A stretch of DNA of 38,206 nt from Microcaldota archaeon (GCA_022627495.1 JAKEGJ010000013.1:1-38206); one strand, 5' to 3'. Positions 8,617 through 16,685 are shown, counted from the stretch's first letter. Notes: generated by a model from the letters alone, not told the origin. Translations and numbers: made by a program.

Positions 8617-9654
8617 ATGGGAGTTGACCTGGGCGATTTGGCGGTTAAGCAGACTATCTCGCTCGATTCGCTATCAGGCAAGGTAATCGCCATAGACGCG
8701 TTCAACATCCTCTACCAGTTCCTTGCCTCGATTCGCCAGGAGGACGGCACCCCCCTGATGGATTTCCGGGGAAACGTCACCGCGCACCTCTCCGGCCTCT
8801 TCTACCGCAACTGCCGTTTCCTTGAAAACGGCATAAAGCCCGTGTATGTCTTCGACGGGAAGGCGAGTGCGCTCAAGGAGCGCGTCCAGGGGGAGCGGGC
8901 GGAAGTGAAGCGGCAGGCCGAGGCTAAATGGAAGGCCGCATTGGAAGCCGAGAAGTTCGAGGATGCCAAGAAATACGCCCAAGCCACGTCCCGCCTCACG
9001 GGTGCCATGATTGAAGAGAGCAAGAAGCTCCTGGACGCGATGGGCATACCCTCGGTGCAGGCCCCTTCCGACGGGGAGGCCGAAGCCGCGATAATGGTCC
9101 GGCAGGGACTGGCATACGCGACCGCGTCGCAGGATTACGACGCATTGATGTTCGGCTCGCCGCTTCTTGTGCGCAACCTCTCGATTACGGGCAGGCGCAA
9201 GGTGCCCCGCCAGGACCGGTATATACTGGTCGAGCCGGAGCGCATAGAGCTAAGGGAAACCCTGGCCTCGCTCGGAATCGACCGCGCACAGCTGGTGCTG
9301 ATAGGCATACTGCTTGGCACGGATTTCAACGAAGGCGTGAAGCGGGTCGGGCCCAAGACCGCCCTCAAGATTGTGAAGGAGCACAAGGCGCTGGACGCTG
9401 TGACTGCGTACGTGAAGGAGAACTACGATTACCAGTTCGAGGTCGATGCGGAGGAGGTCCTGCACCTTTTCCTCGACCCGCCATACGTGCCGCCCGGCGA
9501 ACTCAAGTGGCGTCCCGTGGACGCGGAGCGCGTCGCGAAGATGCTCGTTTCCGAGCATGATTTCTCCGAAGAGCGCGTCAACAGGACTATCGAGGGACTC
9601 CAGAAGGTCCAGAAGGAGCGCTCTGCGCAGAGCAAGCTCGACAACTGGTTCTGA
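8617..9654 (+). CDS. fen: flap endonuclease 1
   Basis: FEN-1 removes 5' flaps and RNA primers during Okazaki-fragment maturation and repair. The 345-aa length is typical. The active-site acidic residues are all present: D27 (AIDAFN), D80 (VFDGKA), E152-E156 region (DGEAEA), D173/D175 (SQDYDA) and D236 (GTDFNEG). The helix-hairpin-helix is around KRVGPKTALKIVKEH. The last eight residues, QSKLDNWF (338-345), are a PCNA-interacting PIP box, tying it to the sliding clamp. The N-terminal MGVDLGDL matches archaeal homologues. Its stop at 9654 lies 3 nt from the convergent tsaC remnant. Confidence 0.97.
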   Translation: MGVDLGDLAVKQTISLDSLSGKVIAIDAFNILYQFLASIRQEDGTPLMDFRGNVTAHLSGLFYRNCRFLENGIKPVYVFDGKASALKERVQGERAEVKRQAEAKWKAALEAEKFEDAKKYAQATSRLTGAMIEESKKLLDAMGIPSVQAPSDGEAEAAIMVRQGLAYATASQDYDALMFGSPLLVRNLSITGRRKVPRQDRYILVEPERIELRETLASLGIDRAQLVLIGILLGTDFNEGVKRVGPKTALKIVKEHKALDAVTAYVKENYDYQFEVDAEEVLHLFLDPPYVPPGELKWRPVDAERVAKMLVSEHDFSEERVNRTIEGLQKVQKERSAQSKLDNWF

Positions 9655-9657
9655 GAC

Positions 9658-9780
9658 TCAGCGCTCAGGCAAATCGACTAGGTCAACCCAGCCCTTGTCG
9701 CCCTGCCGCAGCATCTTCCTCTCAACAAGGCCAATTACCGTGGATGGTTTCAAGGCGCTCCTGGCGGTTTGCTGCAATGA
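9658..9780 (-). pseudogene. C-terminal remnant of a TsaC/Sua5-like gene
   Basis: On the minus strand, ending at a TGA at 9660-9658, the frame reads PSTVIGLVERKMLRQ...VDLPER. By my alignment this matches the C-terminus of the intact TsaC encoded at 10338-10949 (PSLVVDLVDMKMLRQ...VDLPER) at 17 of 29 positions, with the same stop position. No start or catalytic part remains upstream: the frame runs into the A/T-rich promoter of the toxin-antitoxin pair. It is best read as a broken, diverged copy of the tsaC 3' end left on the far side of the inserted module. Confidence 0.7.
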
Positions 9781-9831
9781 TATATGTTTTTATCTTTATA
9801 TCTCGTATATAATAGTTATATAAGTGATTAT

Positions 9832-10077
9832 ATGGCATATACCACAATCCAGATATCAGAAGAGACGCGGGAAAAGCTAGCCCGGCTGAAATCCTCGGCC
9901 AGAGGAACTTATGACGAGCTGCTGAACGCCCTGCTCGACCTTGTCCCGGATAAGGATGACGAAGGGGAATACACCGATGACTTCAAGGCGTCCCTTCTAC
10001 GTTCCCTTGCCGATTTAAAGCACGGCCGTACCTATTCTGCGGAAGATGTAAGGAGAAGACTGGGGCTTAAGTCATGA
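9832..10077 (+). CDS. RelB/VapB-like antitoxin
   Basis: The product is 81 aa from ATG 9832 (MAYTTIQISEETREKLARL). The N-terminus has the beta strand plus helices of a ribbon-helix-helix DNA-binding domain (TTIQIS, then RGTYDELLNALLDLV), and the acidic C-terminal part ends in SAEDVRRRLGL, typical of RelB-like antitoxins that wrap the toxin. The frame extends 16 codons upstream, but that segment lies in the A/T-rich promoter. Its stop overlaps the toxin start (ATGA at 10074-10077), so the two are translationally coupled. Autoregulation of the A/T-rich promoter is expected from the family. Confidence 0.85.
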   Translation: MAYTTIQISEETREKLARLKSSARGTYDELLNALLDLVPDKDDEGEYTDDFKASLLRSLADLKHGRTYSAEDVRRRLGLKS

Positions 10078-10334
10078 CCTTCAGGCTGGTCTATTCAGAA
10101 GAAGCCCTTGCCCAGCTCAGGAAGCTCGACAATCCCACTGCGAAGAGGATTCTGGACCGGGTGGATTCAGTTCTGGAAGACCCAGCGCATTTTTTTAAGC
10201 GCCTAGCTGGCAGGGATGAATATAAGCTGCGGGTTGGCGACTATCGGGTGCTCGCAAGAGTGCCTGTTCGGGAGAATACGGTATTTATCATGTCTCTTGG
10301 TCATAGAAAGAACATCTACAAGCAGCTTGAATGA
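10074..10334 (+). CDS. RelE/ParE-family toxin
   Basis: The 86-aa product (MTFRLVYSEEALAQLRKL) has the RelE/ParE fold signature: an N-terminal strand, two helices (NPTAKRILDRVDSVLEDP), then KRLAGRDEYKLRVGDYRVLARV and a C-terminal strand with GHRKNIY. The Arg residues in LRVGDYRVL and the terminal HRKNIYK are those expected for a RelE-type mRNA interferase, but the exact target, ribosome or gyrase, cannot be decided by eye. It overlaps its antitoxin by 4 nt and its stop is 3 nt from the tsaC stop. Together the pair sits between an intact and a decayed tsaC end. Confidence 0.87.
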   Translation: MTFRLVYSEEALAQLRKLDNPTAKRILDRVDSVLEDPAHFFKRLAGRDEYKLRVGDYRVLARVPVRENTVFIMSLGHRKNIYKQLE

Positions 10335-10337
10335 AAA

Positions 10338-10949
10338 TCAGCGCTCGGGCAAATCCACCTGGCCAATCGCGCCCATGCCGCTTTGGCGGAGCATCTTCAT
10401 GTCAACCAGGTCGACAACCAGCGACGGGACGGCGTATTTCGTCCTGCCGCCGTCGACTGCGACGTCCACCGCGCCCAGGATGCCTTTTTCGATTTCGGAG
10501 AATTCGACCGGCGGCCTCGCCCCAGCCGTGTTCGCGCTTGTCGTGACTATCGGCCTGCCGAACTCCTCGCAAAGCTTCCTGCAGAATGGCGAATCCGGCA
10601 TCCTTACCCCGACCCTGTCCGTAAGGGAAGCCCGGATGTCCCTCCTTTTCTTCAGTATGAACGTGTAGGGGCCAGGCAGGTATTTTTTGAGTATCATGTC
10701 CTCCCAGACGCCGGTGTCGCAGTAATACTCGACCATCCCGAAATCCGCCATCATCACGGAAAACGGCCTCCTCCCCGTAATGCCCTTTATGCGGTTCATC
10801 CTCAGGATGGAGGGCTCGGACGTGGCGTCGCAGGCCAGCCCGTAGACTGTGTCGGTCGGATGCGCCAGTATCCCGCCGATATGCAAAAGGGCGTGGGCCA
10901 CGTCCACCGCGCTTTCGTAATCGTCCTCGGTTATCTTCAATACTGTCAT
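10338..10949 (-). CDS. tsaC: threonylcarbamoyl-AMP synthase (YrdC/Sua5 family)
   Basis: The 203-aa enzyme makes L-threonylcarbamoyladenylate from threonine, bicarbonate and ATP, the first step of t6A37 tRNA modification. Family signatures are HPTDTVYGLACDAT, the basic GITGRRPFSVMM region, RVGVRMPDSPFC and TTSANTAG. It is the short YrdC form without the C-terminal Sua5 domain. Its ATG overlaps the lysK stop (ATGA), forming a lysK-tsaC operon, a sensible pairing because t6A is found on ANN-decoding tRNAs including tRNA-Lys. A diverged copy of its 3' end lies beyond the toxin-antitoxin pair. Confidence 0.93.
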   Translation of the reverse strand: MTVLKITEDDYESAVDVAHALLHIGGILAHPTDTVYGLACDATSEPSILRMNRIKGITGRRPFSVMMADFGMVEYYCDTGVWEDMILKKYLPGPYTFILKKRRDIRASLTDRVGVRMPDSPFCRKLCEEFGRPIVTTSANTAGARPPVEFSEIEKGILGAVDVAVDGGRTKYAVPSLVVDLVDMKMLRQSGMGAIGQVDLPER

Positions 10950-12520
10950 GCCACACCCAAATCCTTTTTCACGCGCGAAACGCCGAGAGCGGCAATCAGT
11001 TTGCCCAGCCTGGGGCCGCGCTCCTTTCCAAGAAGCGCCTGGTAGAGGTCGGCGAAAAGCTTTTTCGGCTCGATGCCGTTCGCCTTCGCGAACTCGAAAA
11101 CCGCGTTGTGGATGGCGAGTGCGTCCATCCCGTCCGAGAGGCTCGCCACCAGCCGGATTGCGGCGTCGCCCGGCTTGATTGCGCCGGGCTGGTACTTGAA
11201 GCGGTAATCATCGGGCATGAAATCGCGTGCAATCCATTCCTCGATATGCGGCCGGAGGTACATGGCGCCTTCCCGGTCCCCGGTCTTCTTAGCGACCTCC
11301 TCCCAATCATGGTAAATCTGGTAGTAGAGAAGGACGTCCAGGAACCCTGCCTTCCAGTTCAGCTTCTCCGCGGAAAGCTCGTACGCAATCGCCATCTTGC
11401 GCTCGTGGCGGTTGAGCGCCTCGCGGTCCTTTCCCGCGAGTTCGGAGGCCTTCTGGAAGTCCTCCATCGTCTTCAGCATGCTCTCCGCAGTCGGGTTGAT
11501 GTCCACGTTCTCCTCAAGGTCCGGCTTGACGAGCATGTATTTGATGATTTCCGGGGGCACGAGCCTGACGAGGTCCGAGACGCCCATCCCGATGCCCTTG
11601 GACTTGGAATATTTCTTGCCCTGGAAGAGGATGAAGCCGTACTTGAACGGTATGTGGTAATCCGCCTTCATGAGCTTCAGCGTTATCTCCTTGCAGGTGT
11701 CTTCGGAGCCGCCCTTCGTGTGGTGGTCCATCCCCGCACCCTCGATGCTTGTTTGGAAAATCTGCTTCCATGTCGGCCAGTGCAGCCTCCAGACAATCTT
11801 GTAGCGATGGTCGGCAATGGCGTTCGAGCCACGGTACCCGCACCCCTTCGTGTATTTGACATCCTTGTCGCAGGCGTAGAAATATGTGATGTCTCCGGTC
11901 GGTCCGCTTCCCTCCGCGTATTTTTCGACCTCGCCTGCCACAGCGTTATGCTCTAACACGCGGGTGGTGGCTATCCGTCCGCACTGGGCGCATATGGGCA
12001 TAATCGGAGACCAGTCTTTCTTTTCCTGCTTTCCGCTGGTCTCCTCCACAATCCGCTTCGCTTCGGCCTCGTTCTTCAGGTAGAACCTTGCCCATCCGTC
12101 GAACTTCCCCTCGGAATAAAGGTCGTTCATGCGCAATACCTGCGCCTTGACCCCGAATCCCTGCATCAGGACCTTCACTTCCTCGAGGAAATGGTCGCCG
12201 AAGCTCGGGCCTTTTCCGGTCGGGTCCGGGACGTCGCATAGCGGCTTCCCAAGGTGCGGCTCCAGCGCGGATTTGTGGCTTTCCATTGCGACGGGCACGG
12301 AGTCGAACGCGTCGAGTATGTCGGCCAGGAAATAGAACGTGACCTTCTTTCCGCGCTTCTCAAGCTCCCTCCGGATGGAATCGGGGAAAAGGAACTCGCA
12401 GAGGGTGCCCAGGTGCGCCGGGCCCGATGTGGTGATGCCGCTCGTAATCACATACGGCTCCTTCTTCTCGGCTATCACGCGCTCGGCGAGCCATTCCGAC
12501 CAGTGCTTGTGCTCTGACAT
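10946..12520 (-). CDS. lysK: lysyl-tRNA synthetase, class I
   Basis: The 524-aa class I LysRS is the form used by many archaea instead of class II LysS. The HIGH-like motif is PAHLG (residues 34-38) inside TSGITTSGPAHLG, and the KMSKS-like motif is KYSKSKG. A cysteine-rich segment with CAQCG and YACD...GCGYRG resembles the family's metal-binding insertion, and the C-terminal half is helical. The frame begins at a TTG (12529), but ATG 12520 is preferred because an A/T box near 12548-12559 would place transcription initiation there. Its stop overlaps tsaC by 4 nt. Confidence 0.95.
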   Translation of the reverse strand: MSEHKHWSEWLAERVIAEKKEPYVITSGITTSGPAHLGTLCEFLFPDSIRRELEKRGKKVTFYFLADILDAFDSVPVAMESHKSALEPHLGKPLCDVPDPTGKGPSFGDHFLEEVKVLMQGFGVKAQVLRMNDLYSEGKFDGWARFYLKNEAEAKRIVEETSGKQEKKDWSPIMPICAQCGRIATTRVLEHNAVAGEVEKYAEGSGPTGDITYFYACDKDVKYTKGCGYRGSNAIADHRYKIVWRLHWPTWKQIFQTSIEGAGMDHHTKGGSEDTCKEITLKLMKADYHIPFKYGFILFQGKKYSKSKGIGMGVSDLVRLVPPEIIKYMLVKPDLEENVDINPTAESMLKTMEDFQKASELAGKDREALNRHERKMAIAYELSAEKLNWKAGFLDVLLYYQIYHDWEEVAKKTGDREGAMYLRPHIEEWIARDFMPDDYRFKYQPGAIKPGDAAIRLVASLSDGMDALAIHNAVFEFAKANGIEPKKLFADLYQALLGKERGPRLGKLIAALGVSRVKKDLGVA

Positions 12521-12595
12521 AGAATCCAACCTACTGTCTCCGAAAGGTGTTATTATTGTTTCGAAAGCGCAAGTGCCGGGCGCCCGCGTGCCCTC

Positions 12596-13468
12596 CTATC
12601 TACGGGCCGCCCTCTTTTTCGGCACGGCCGCCTCGGGCGGCGGGGCTTCCGGCCCTATTAGCGCCCTCCAGAACGAGTATGTGAGGTTGACCGCTATCAG
12701 CGAGACGGCTATCGTCTCAAGGAGGGAGGCGGCCAGGGAGAGCCCGAAGAGGACGATCGCGGCGGCGAGATTGTCTGTCGTGGCAGCCAGCTGGTTCTCG
12801 ATTATTCCCTGGGGCACCGAGAACACCATGACCGTCCCGAATAATGCAATCACGAGGATGATGTCGAAAAGCAGGACGGCCCAGACGTTTTTCGTGACCG
12901 TGGTGTAAGAGCTTTTCAGCGACCCCAAAGCATCCGTGCCATTGACCGCCATGTCCGGCACCGCAAACTGGATGAAGAACACGGCGACGATGACTGCGGC
13001 AAGCGCGCCCAGCATCAAGAATCCCGCGACCATCTCGTTCCCCCCCGAAAGGAGCGCACCGCCGAGAGCCAGGCTGAAAACTATGATTAAGAGGGCGATG
13101 ATCGCCCCGCAATATCCGGCCACTGCGGGCAGGAGCTCCCGCGCCTTCTGGATAATGCCGGTTTTCCGGTTCTTTCTCATCCCGGATACGATGCAATACG
13201 GGGTTGCGGATACCGCGGTGCTGACTATGAAGAATGCGATGGCAATTAGGGCGATGGCAATGACGAACGCTATCGTGAGGACGTCCAGGCTTGCGCTGCC
13301 GCCTATTGCAAGGCCGGCGGCCATAATCAGGAACAGGAACATCAGCTGGGCGCCGAGCCCGATTGCCGCGACTTTCGCGAACTCCGCCACCGTTTCGCCG
13401 GGCCTTTTAAGGAAGAAGCCGACGGCATCCACGACGGCGTCGTATATCGTTTCAAACACCCCTGCCAT
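12596..13468 (-). CDS. polytopic membrane protein of unknown function
   Basis: The product is 290 aa from ATG 13468. A short amphipathic N-terminus (MAGVFETIYDAVVDAVGFF) is followed by about six hydrophobic segments, with a basic cytoplasmic loop around SGMRKNRKTGIIQKARE and a Pro/Lys/Arg-rich tail (PPPEAAVPKKRAARR). The arrangement resembles archaeal multi-pass proteins with glycerophosphodiester-diesterase-like or DUF7847-like membrane domains, but I cannot assign a family. The longer frame to 13534 would run into the 5S gene, so 13468 is preferred; the TATA box at 13491-13500 is 27 nt upstream and shared with 5S rRNA. Confidence 0.75.
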   Translation of the reverse strand: MAGVFETIYDAVVDAVGFFLKRPGETVAEFAKVAAIGLGAQLMFLFLIMAAGLAIGGSASLDVLTIAFVIAIALIAIAFFIVSTAVSATPYCIVSGMRKNRKTGIIQKARELLPAVAGYCGAIIALLIIVFSLALGGALLSGGNEMVAGFLMLGALAAVIVAVFFIQFAVPDMAVNGTDALGSLKSSYTTVTKNVWAVLLFDIILVIALFGTVMVFSVPQGIIENQLAATTDNLAAAIVLFGLSLAASLLETIAVSLIAVNLTYSFWRALIGPEAPPPEAAVPKKRAARR

Positions 13469-13490
13469 GGGAGGAGTTGCATGAGCAAGC

Positions 13491-13500
13491 TTTAAAAATA
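13491..13500. promoter_or_regulatory. shared bidirectional TATA box (membrane protein / 5S rRNA)
   Basis: TTTAAAAATA is centred near 13495, 27 nt from the 5S 5' end at about 13522 and 27 nt from the minus-strand ATG at 13468. A single box can direct both the rRNA and the divergent protein gene. Confidence 0.55.
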
Positions 13501-13521
13501 CCTCCGAACACGTATCTGGAA

Positions 13522-13637
13522 TGTCAGCGGTCACAGGGAGGGGGCAACACCTGATCCCGTTCCGAACTCAGAAGTTAAGACTCTCCACGGTGTTTTGAGT
13601 ACTGCTCTCCGAGCGGGAAAATACACTGCTGCTGACA
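13522..13637 (+). rRNA. rrf: 5S ribosomal RNA
   Basis: The 5' TGTCAGC and 3' GCTGACA form a perfect 7-bp helix I. The conserved loop region GATCCCGTTCCGAACTCAG followed by AAGTTAAG is the hallmark 5S helix III/loop C sequence, and the GGTGTTTTGAGTACTG stretch follows as expected. The length, about 116 nt, is right for archaeal 5S. No 16S or 23S gene is within the window on either side, so 5S is a stand-alone transcription unit here, as in several archaeal groups. A pyrimidine-rich CTTATTTTCCCCCC follows as a possible terminator. Confidence 0.96.
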
Positions 13638-13802
13638 CTTATTTTCCCCCCTTAGTGTTACTCCTGTCGTCCCCGTCATCCTCATGGATGAAAAGAAGTG
13701 GGCGACATACTCCTCAGTTAGCACTATCAGTTCCTTTCCCGGGCCCGGCCCAACCCTCCCAATCCCTCTAAATGCGCCTTTCCCCCCTCTGTTTCCTCTT
13801 TA
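13638..13802. other. intergenic region after 5S rRNA
   Basis: This pyrimidine-rich spacer of about 165 bp lies between the 5S gene and the convergent 3' end of the next protein gene. The run TTATTTTCCCCCC at its start may terminate 5S transcription. I see no gene or RNA fold in the rest. Confidence 0.4.
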
Positions 13803-14621
13803 TCAGCAATTATTGGGGCCGTTTTCGCGTTCCATCTTTTTTCGGACGCTTCTGATTAGCCTCTCTTCCCGCCTTTCCCAATTGCGATCCCCGAACATGC
13901 GGGCTTTCTGCTGCCCGGCCTCCGCTTCCTTGATGGTCAAAAGGCCGATTTCTTGCGCCGAAGGAAGATTGTATTTCGTTGCGATGTCGAATGCCCATCC
14001 AAGCAATCCGCCCGCCCTCAGGCATTCGACGCTCTTTTCCGCCAGTTCCCTTACCCTGCCTTCAGCGGTTTTTTTCTTTTGCATCCCGTGTATGGCGTTG
14101 AAATAAGCCGATCCAGCAAGGGCGTAGCACCCCTTTTCCGCGCATTCCGCGCCCACTTTCTCGGCCGCACACGCCATTCTCCTCAAATGCTCGGCCCGGC
14201 TAATCCCGAGGGCCATGAAGTGCCATTTATCCATTTTCAGTACGCCGGCCATCTCCTCCTTCAGATCCATGGCGTCCCCGTAAGCGAGAGCCAGCCTCAC
14301 ACGGATCCGGTCCTCCTCGTGCTGCCCCAACCCGAAGCCGATTGCAAGGCGCGCCGTCCGCTCGAGCATCCAGGCGATTTTGCCCGTGTCCTGCCCGTAC
14401 ATCAGCGCCTTTTCCAGTTTTTTATCGCTCTCTTCAACCAGGCTCCTGACAATCAGCATGGCGGCGCACCTTTGTTTCGCCTTTTCGCAACCCAGCTCAC
14501 CTGCTATCCTGGCGGCAGCCTCCAATCTGTCTGTCATGGGCAGCCTGCGTATCTCTTCCGGCCCGCCCATCTCGCGCGCAATCCTGCTTTTCTCAAAAAG
14601 TTTTATCGGTCCAAGAGCCAT
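13803..14621 (-). CDS. helical hypothetical protein (TPR-like)
   Basis: The 272-aa product is almost entirely helical in character, rich in Ala, Glu, Arg and Lys, with several scattered Cys residues (for example GCEKAKQRCAAM and AECAEKGCYALAGSAYF). Repeating helix pairs with small residues at TPR-like positions suggest a superhelical solenoid. There is no signal peptide or membrane segment, and the tail is highly basic (RREERLIRSVRKKMERE). ATG 14621 is about 40 nt downstream of a TATA-like TATTTATAATACC on the plus strand near 14657-14669. I do not recognise a family; it may be a lineage-specific scaffold. Confidence 0.7.
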   Translation of the reverse strand: MALGPIKLFEKSRIAREMGGPEEIRRLPMTDRLEAAARIAGELGCEKAKQRCAAMLIVRSLVEESDKKLEKALMYGQDTGKIAWMLERTARLAIGFGLGQHEEDRIRVRLALAYGDAMDLKEEMAGVLKMDKWHFMALGISRAEHLRRMACAAEKVGAECAEKGCYALAGSAYFNAIHGMQKKKTAEGRVRELAEKSVECLRAGGLLGWAFDIATKYNLPSAQEIGLLTIKEAEAGQQKARMFGDRNWERREERLIRSVRKKMERENGPNNC

Positions 14622-14741
14622 ATGCTTACACCGTTCAGTTGCTAAATGCCGCGACCTATTTATAATACCGTGGTATGTGCTATATTATAGTGGTTTTAAC
14701 GGGAATTGCTGCTGTAAAAGGGAGCCGCGGCCATCTCTCCA

Positions 14742-14749
14742 ATTATAAT
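14742..14749 (+). promoter_or_regulatory. TATA box for nitroreductase gene
   Basis: ATTATAAT is centred about 26 nt before ATG 14772, consistent with a leaderless transcript beginning the 14772-16343 gene run. Confidence 0.55.
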
Positions 14750-14771
14750 CATTTCATCCAATAACCTACCC

Positions 14772-15287
14772 ATGGACTTTTTCGAAACGCTCGATAAGCG
14801 GCGCTCGGTGCGCGCGTTCTCGGACAAACCTGTGGACGCCCCGGCCGCAAAGAAGCTGCTGGATGCAATCATGCTCGCGCCTTCGGCGGGCGGGCTCCAG
14901 GCGTATAAAATATACCTGGTCCGTGACAAGAGCACCCTTGATGCGCTGGGCCTGGCGGCAAATGGCCAGGACTGCGTGGCCAATGCGCCCCTCGCGCTCG
15001 TCTTCACTGCGGACCAGAAGCGCTCGGCCTCGAAATACGACGAACGCGGGTTCGAGCTTTACTCCATACAGGATGCCACCATAGCTGCGGCTTACTCCCA
15101 GCTCGCCGCGACGGCTCTCGGCCTGGGCTCGGTCTGGGTGGGCGGATTCGACCCGCTCGAGGTCTCAAGGCTTGTCAGGGCCGGGCCATATGAAGTCCCG
15201 GTCGCAATCATCCCAATAGGCCATCCTGCGGAGAATCCGGAGCGGGTTCAAAGAAAGCCCCTAAAAAGTATCGTGCGGGAGATCTGA
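14772..15287 (+). CDS. nitroreductase family flavoprotein
   Basis: The 171-aa protein belongs to the FMN-dependent nitroreductase fold, which transfers hydride from NAD(P)H to varied substrates as a homodimer. The FMN-phosphate-binding RRSVRAF is at residues 10-16, the conserved PSAGGLQAYKIYLV follows at about 37-50, and the C-terminal FMN contacts are in LGLGSVWVGGFDP and AIIPIGHPAE. It is of the small, single-domain type. The gene is followed after 2 nt by the DUF357 gene, so they are probably co-transcribed. The substrate is not deducible. Confidence 0.9.
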   Translation: MDFFETLDKRRSVRAFSDKPVDAPAAKKLLDAIMLAPSAGGLQAYKIYLVRDKSTLDALGLAANGQDCVANAPLALVFTADQKRSASKYDERGFELYSIQDATIAAAYSQLAATALGLGSVWVGGFDPLEVSRLVRAGPYEVPVAIIPIGHPAENPERVQRKPLKSIVREI

Positions 15288-15289
15288 GT

Positions 15290-15538
15290 ATGGACACGAG
15301 GATGCGTGCGGAAAAAGACATCGCGAAACTCATTAAAATCCTGGAGGTCTTCCGCTCCTACGGGTTCGAGAGGAAGTACCCGGAAGTCTGGGAATACGCC
15401 GAGAACTATGCCTCAGACGCCCGCCACTTTTACGAGCAGGGCGACTATTTCACATCATTCGGCGCGGCCAACTACGCATACGGCTTCATAGACGCCGTGC
15501 TTGTCATAGAGGGGAAGAAGGATGAGCACATCCTCTAG
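15290..15538 (+). CDS. DUF357 family protein
   Basis: The 82-aa, all-helical product has the DUF357 pattern: a charged first helix (AEKDIAKLIKILEVF), then YASDARHFYEQGDYFTSFGAANYAYGFIDAVLVIEG, in which the GDYxTxFxAxNYAYG motif is diagnostic. DUF357 proteins are small archaeal helical-hairpin proteins of unknown biochemical role. The gene starts 2 nt after the nitroreductase stop and overlaps the ksgA start by 17 nt, implying a three-gene operon and possible translational coupling to rRNA methylation. Confidence 0.85.
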   Translation: MDTRMRAEKDIAKLIKILEVFRSYGFERKYPEVWEYAENYASDARHFYEQGDYFTSFGAANYAYGFIDAVLVIEGKKDEHIL

Positions 15539-16343
15539 GCGCACCCGGCGCCCGGCATCCGGCAGCCAGCCGCGTTACGGGATGCAGGAAACCGGGAACT
15601 GGAAACGCCGCAAATTCCTGGGCCAGCATTTCCTGGAAGACAGGAACATCCTCGCCCTGGAGGCAAAACTCGCAAGCCCGGAACACAAAACAGTACTCGA
15701 AATCGGCCCCGGGGACGGCCGCCTCACGGACGCCATACTTGCGCTGAAGCCGAAGAGGCTGGTTGCGGTCGAGAAAGACGCGCGTTTCGCATCGCTTCTG
15801 CGCGAAAAGTACGCGGGCAGGCCTGAGGTCGAGGTCGTAGAGCGCGATTTCCTCGAATTCGAACCCCCGCAATTCGACATCGCCATCGGCAATATCCCCT
15901 ATTACATCTCCTCCGACATCGTCTTCCGGCTCGCCGGAATGCGGTTCGAGCGCGCAATCCTCATGGTCCAGAAGGAGTTCGCAGAGAAGATGGCGGCAAA
16001 GCCCGGCGACCGGAACTACGGCCGCCTCTCGGTCACATCCCAGCTCGCATTCGGCATCCGGTACGAACGGGCAGTCCTGCGCCACCTCTTCCGCCCTGCC
16101 CCCGAAGTGGACTCAGCAATCATCACCCTCAAGCCGACCGGCCTCAAGCTTACGCAGCAGCAGGAGAATGTAATCCGCTGGCTCTTCTCGCACAAGAACA
16201 AGACGGTGCGCAACGCACTCCTGGATTCGAAGATGTTCGAAGCACGCGGACTCGATTCCCTCGGGCCCCTCCTCAGGCGGCGCGCACGCACCCTTTCGAA
16301 AGAGGAATGCCTTGAAATCGCGAAGGCGCTAATCAACGTTTAA
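15522..16343 (+). CDS. ksgA: rRNA adenine dimethyltransferase (KsgA/Dim1)
   Basis: The enzyme dimethylates two adjacent adenines in the 3' terminal helix of 16S rRNA, a late step in small-subunit assembly. SAM-binding motif I is VLEIGPGDGRLT; the catalytic motif IV is NIPYYISS, a conservative variant of NLPY; and FRPAPEVDSAII plus the C-terminal helical domain are typical. The product is 273 aa from ATG 15522, which overlaps DUF357. An internal ATG at 15582 (MQETGNWKRRKFLGQHFL) would remove a Ser/Arg-rich 20-residue leader and still give a complete enzyme, so the start is uncertain. Confidence 0.93.
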   Translation: MSTSSRRTRRPASGSQPRYGMQETGNWKRRKFLGQHFLEDRNILALEAKLASPEHKTVLEIGPGDGRLTDAILALKPKRLVAVEKDARFASLLREKYAGRPEVEVVERDFLEFEPPQFDIAIGNIPYYISSDIVFRLAGMRFERAILMVQKEFAEKMAAKPGDRNYGRLSVTSQLAFGIRYERAVLRHLFRPAPEVDSAIITLKPTGLKLTQQQENVIRWLFSHKNKTVRNALLDSKMFEARGLDSLGPLLRRRARTLSKEECLEIAKALINV

Positions 16344-16377
16344 AAACCTCAGGGGAGTTAGCACTGAAGGTGATGGA

Positions 16378-16665
16378 ATGGTAAAAACCTTAGAGGAGTT
16401 CAAGGATGAGATGCGCGCCTTAAGACAGGAGATGTTCCAGAACGGCGACACTGCGGATGTCAGGCTGGTCGCAAGCTGGCTGGACCGGATAGCGATGTCC
16501 CTTGAGGACCTATCAGACTCTCTCGAAGGGCTTACGCAGAGCGTCGAGTCGATATCCGATGCAGACCCCTGCTGCTGCAGCGTGGCGCCTGCGCCCAGGA
16601 AGAAGGCCAAGCCGGCAAAGAAAGCGAAGAAGGCCAAGCCGGCAAAAAAGAAAAAGAGGCGATAG
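16378..16665 (+). CDS. small coiled-coil protein with Cys triplet and Lys-rich tail
   Basis: The product is 95 aa. ATG 16378 has GGTGATGG just upstream as a good ribosome binding site. Residues 1-62 form an acidic amphipathic, probably coiled-coil segment (TLEEFKDEMRALRQEMF, then LDRIAMSLEDLSDSLEG). A CCC triplet follows at about 65-67, and the last third is a repetitive basic tail built from KKAKPAK units ending in KKKKRR. The tail resembles disordered nucleic-acid-binding extensions of archaeal chromatin or ribosome-associated proteins. No family is recognised. Confidence 0.7.
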   Translation: MVKTLEEFKDEMRALRQEMFQNGDTADVRLVASWLDRIAMSLEDLSDSLEGLTQSVESISDADPCCCSVAPAPRKKAKPAKKAKKAKPAKKKKRR

Positions 16666-16671
16666 CCTCCT

Positions 16672-16685
16672 TTTCGTTTTTTTCA
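16672..16685 (+). terminator. T-rich terminator
   Basis: CTTTTCGTTTTTTTC directly follows the stop of the small coiled-coil gene, a typical archaeal poly-T stop signal. Confidence 0.55.

Noticed and set aside
16355-16364. CIRCE heat-shock element half-site (TTAGCACT)
   Set aside because: No matching inverted half-site follows, and it lies before the small coiled-coil gene, not the chaperone operon.
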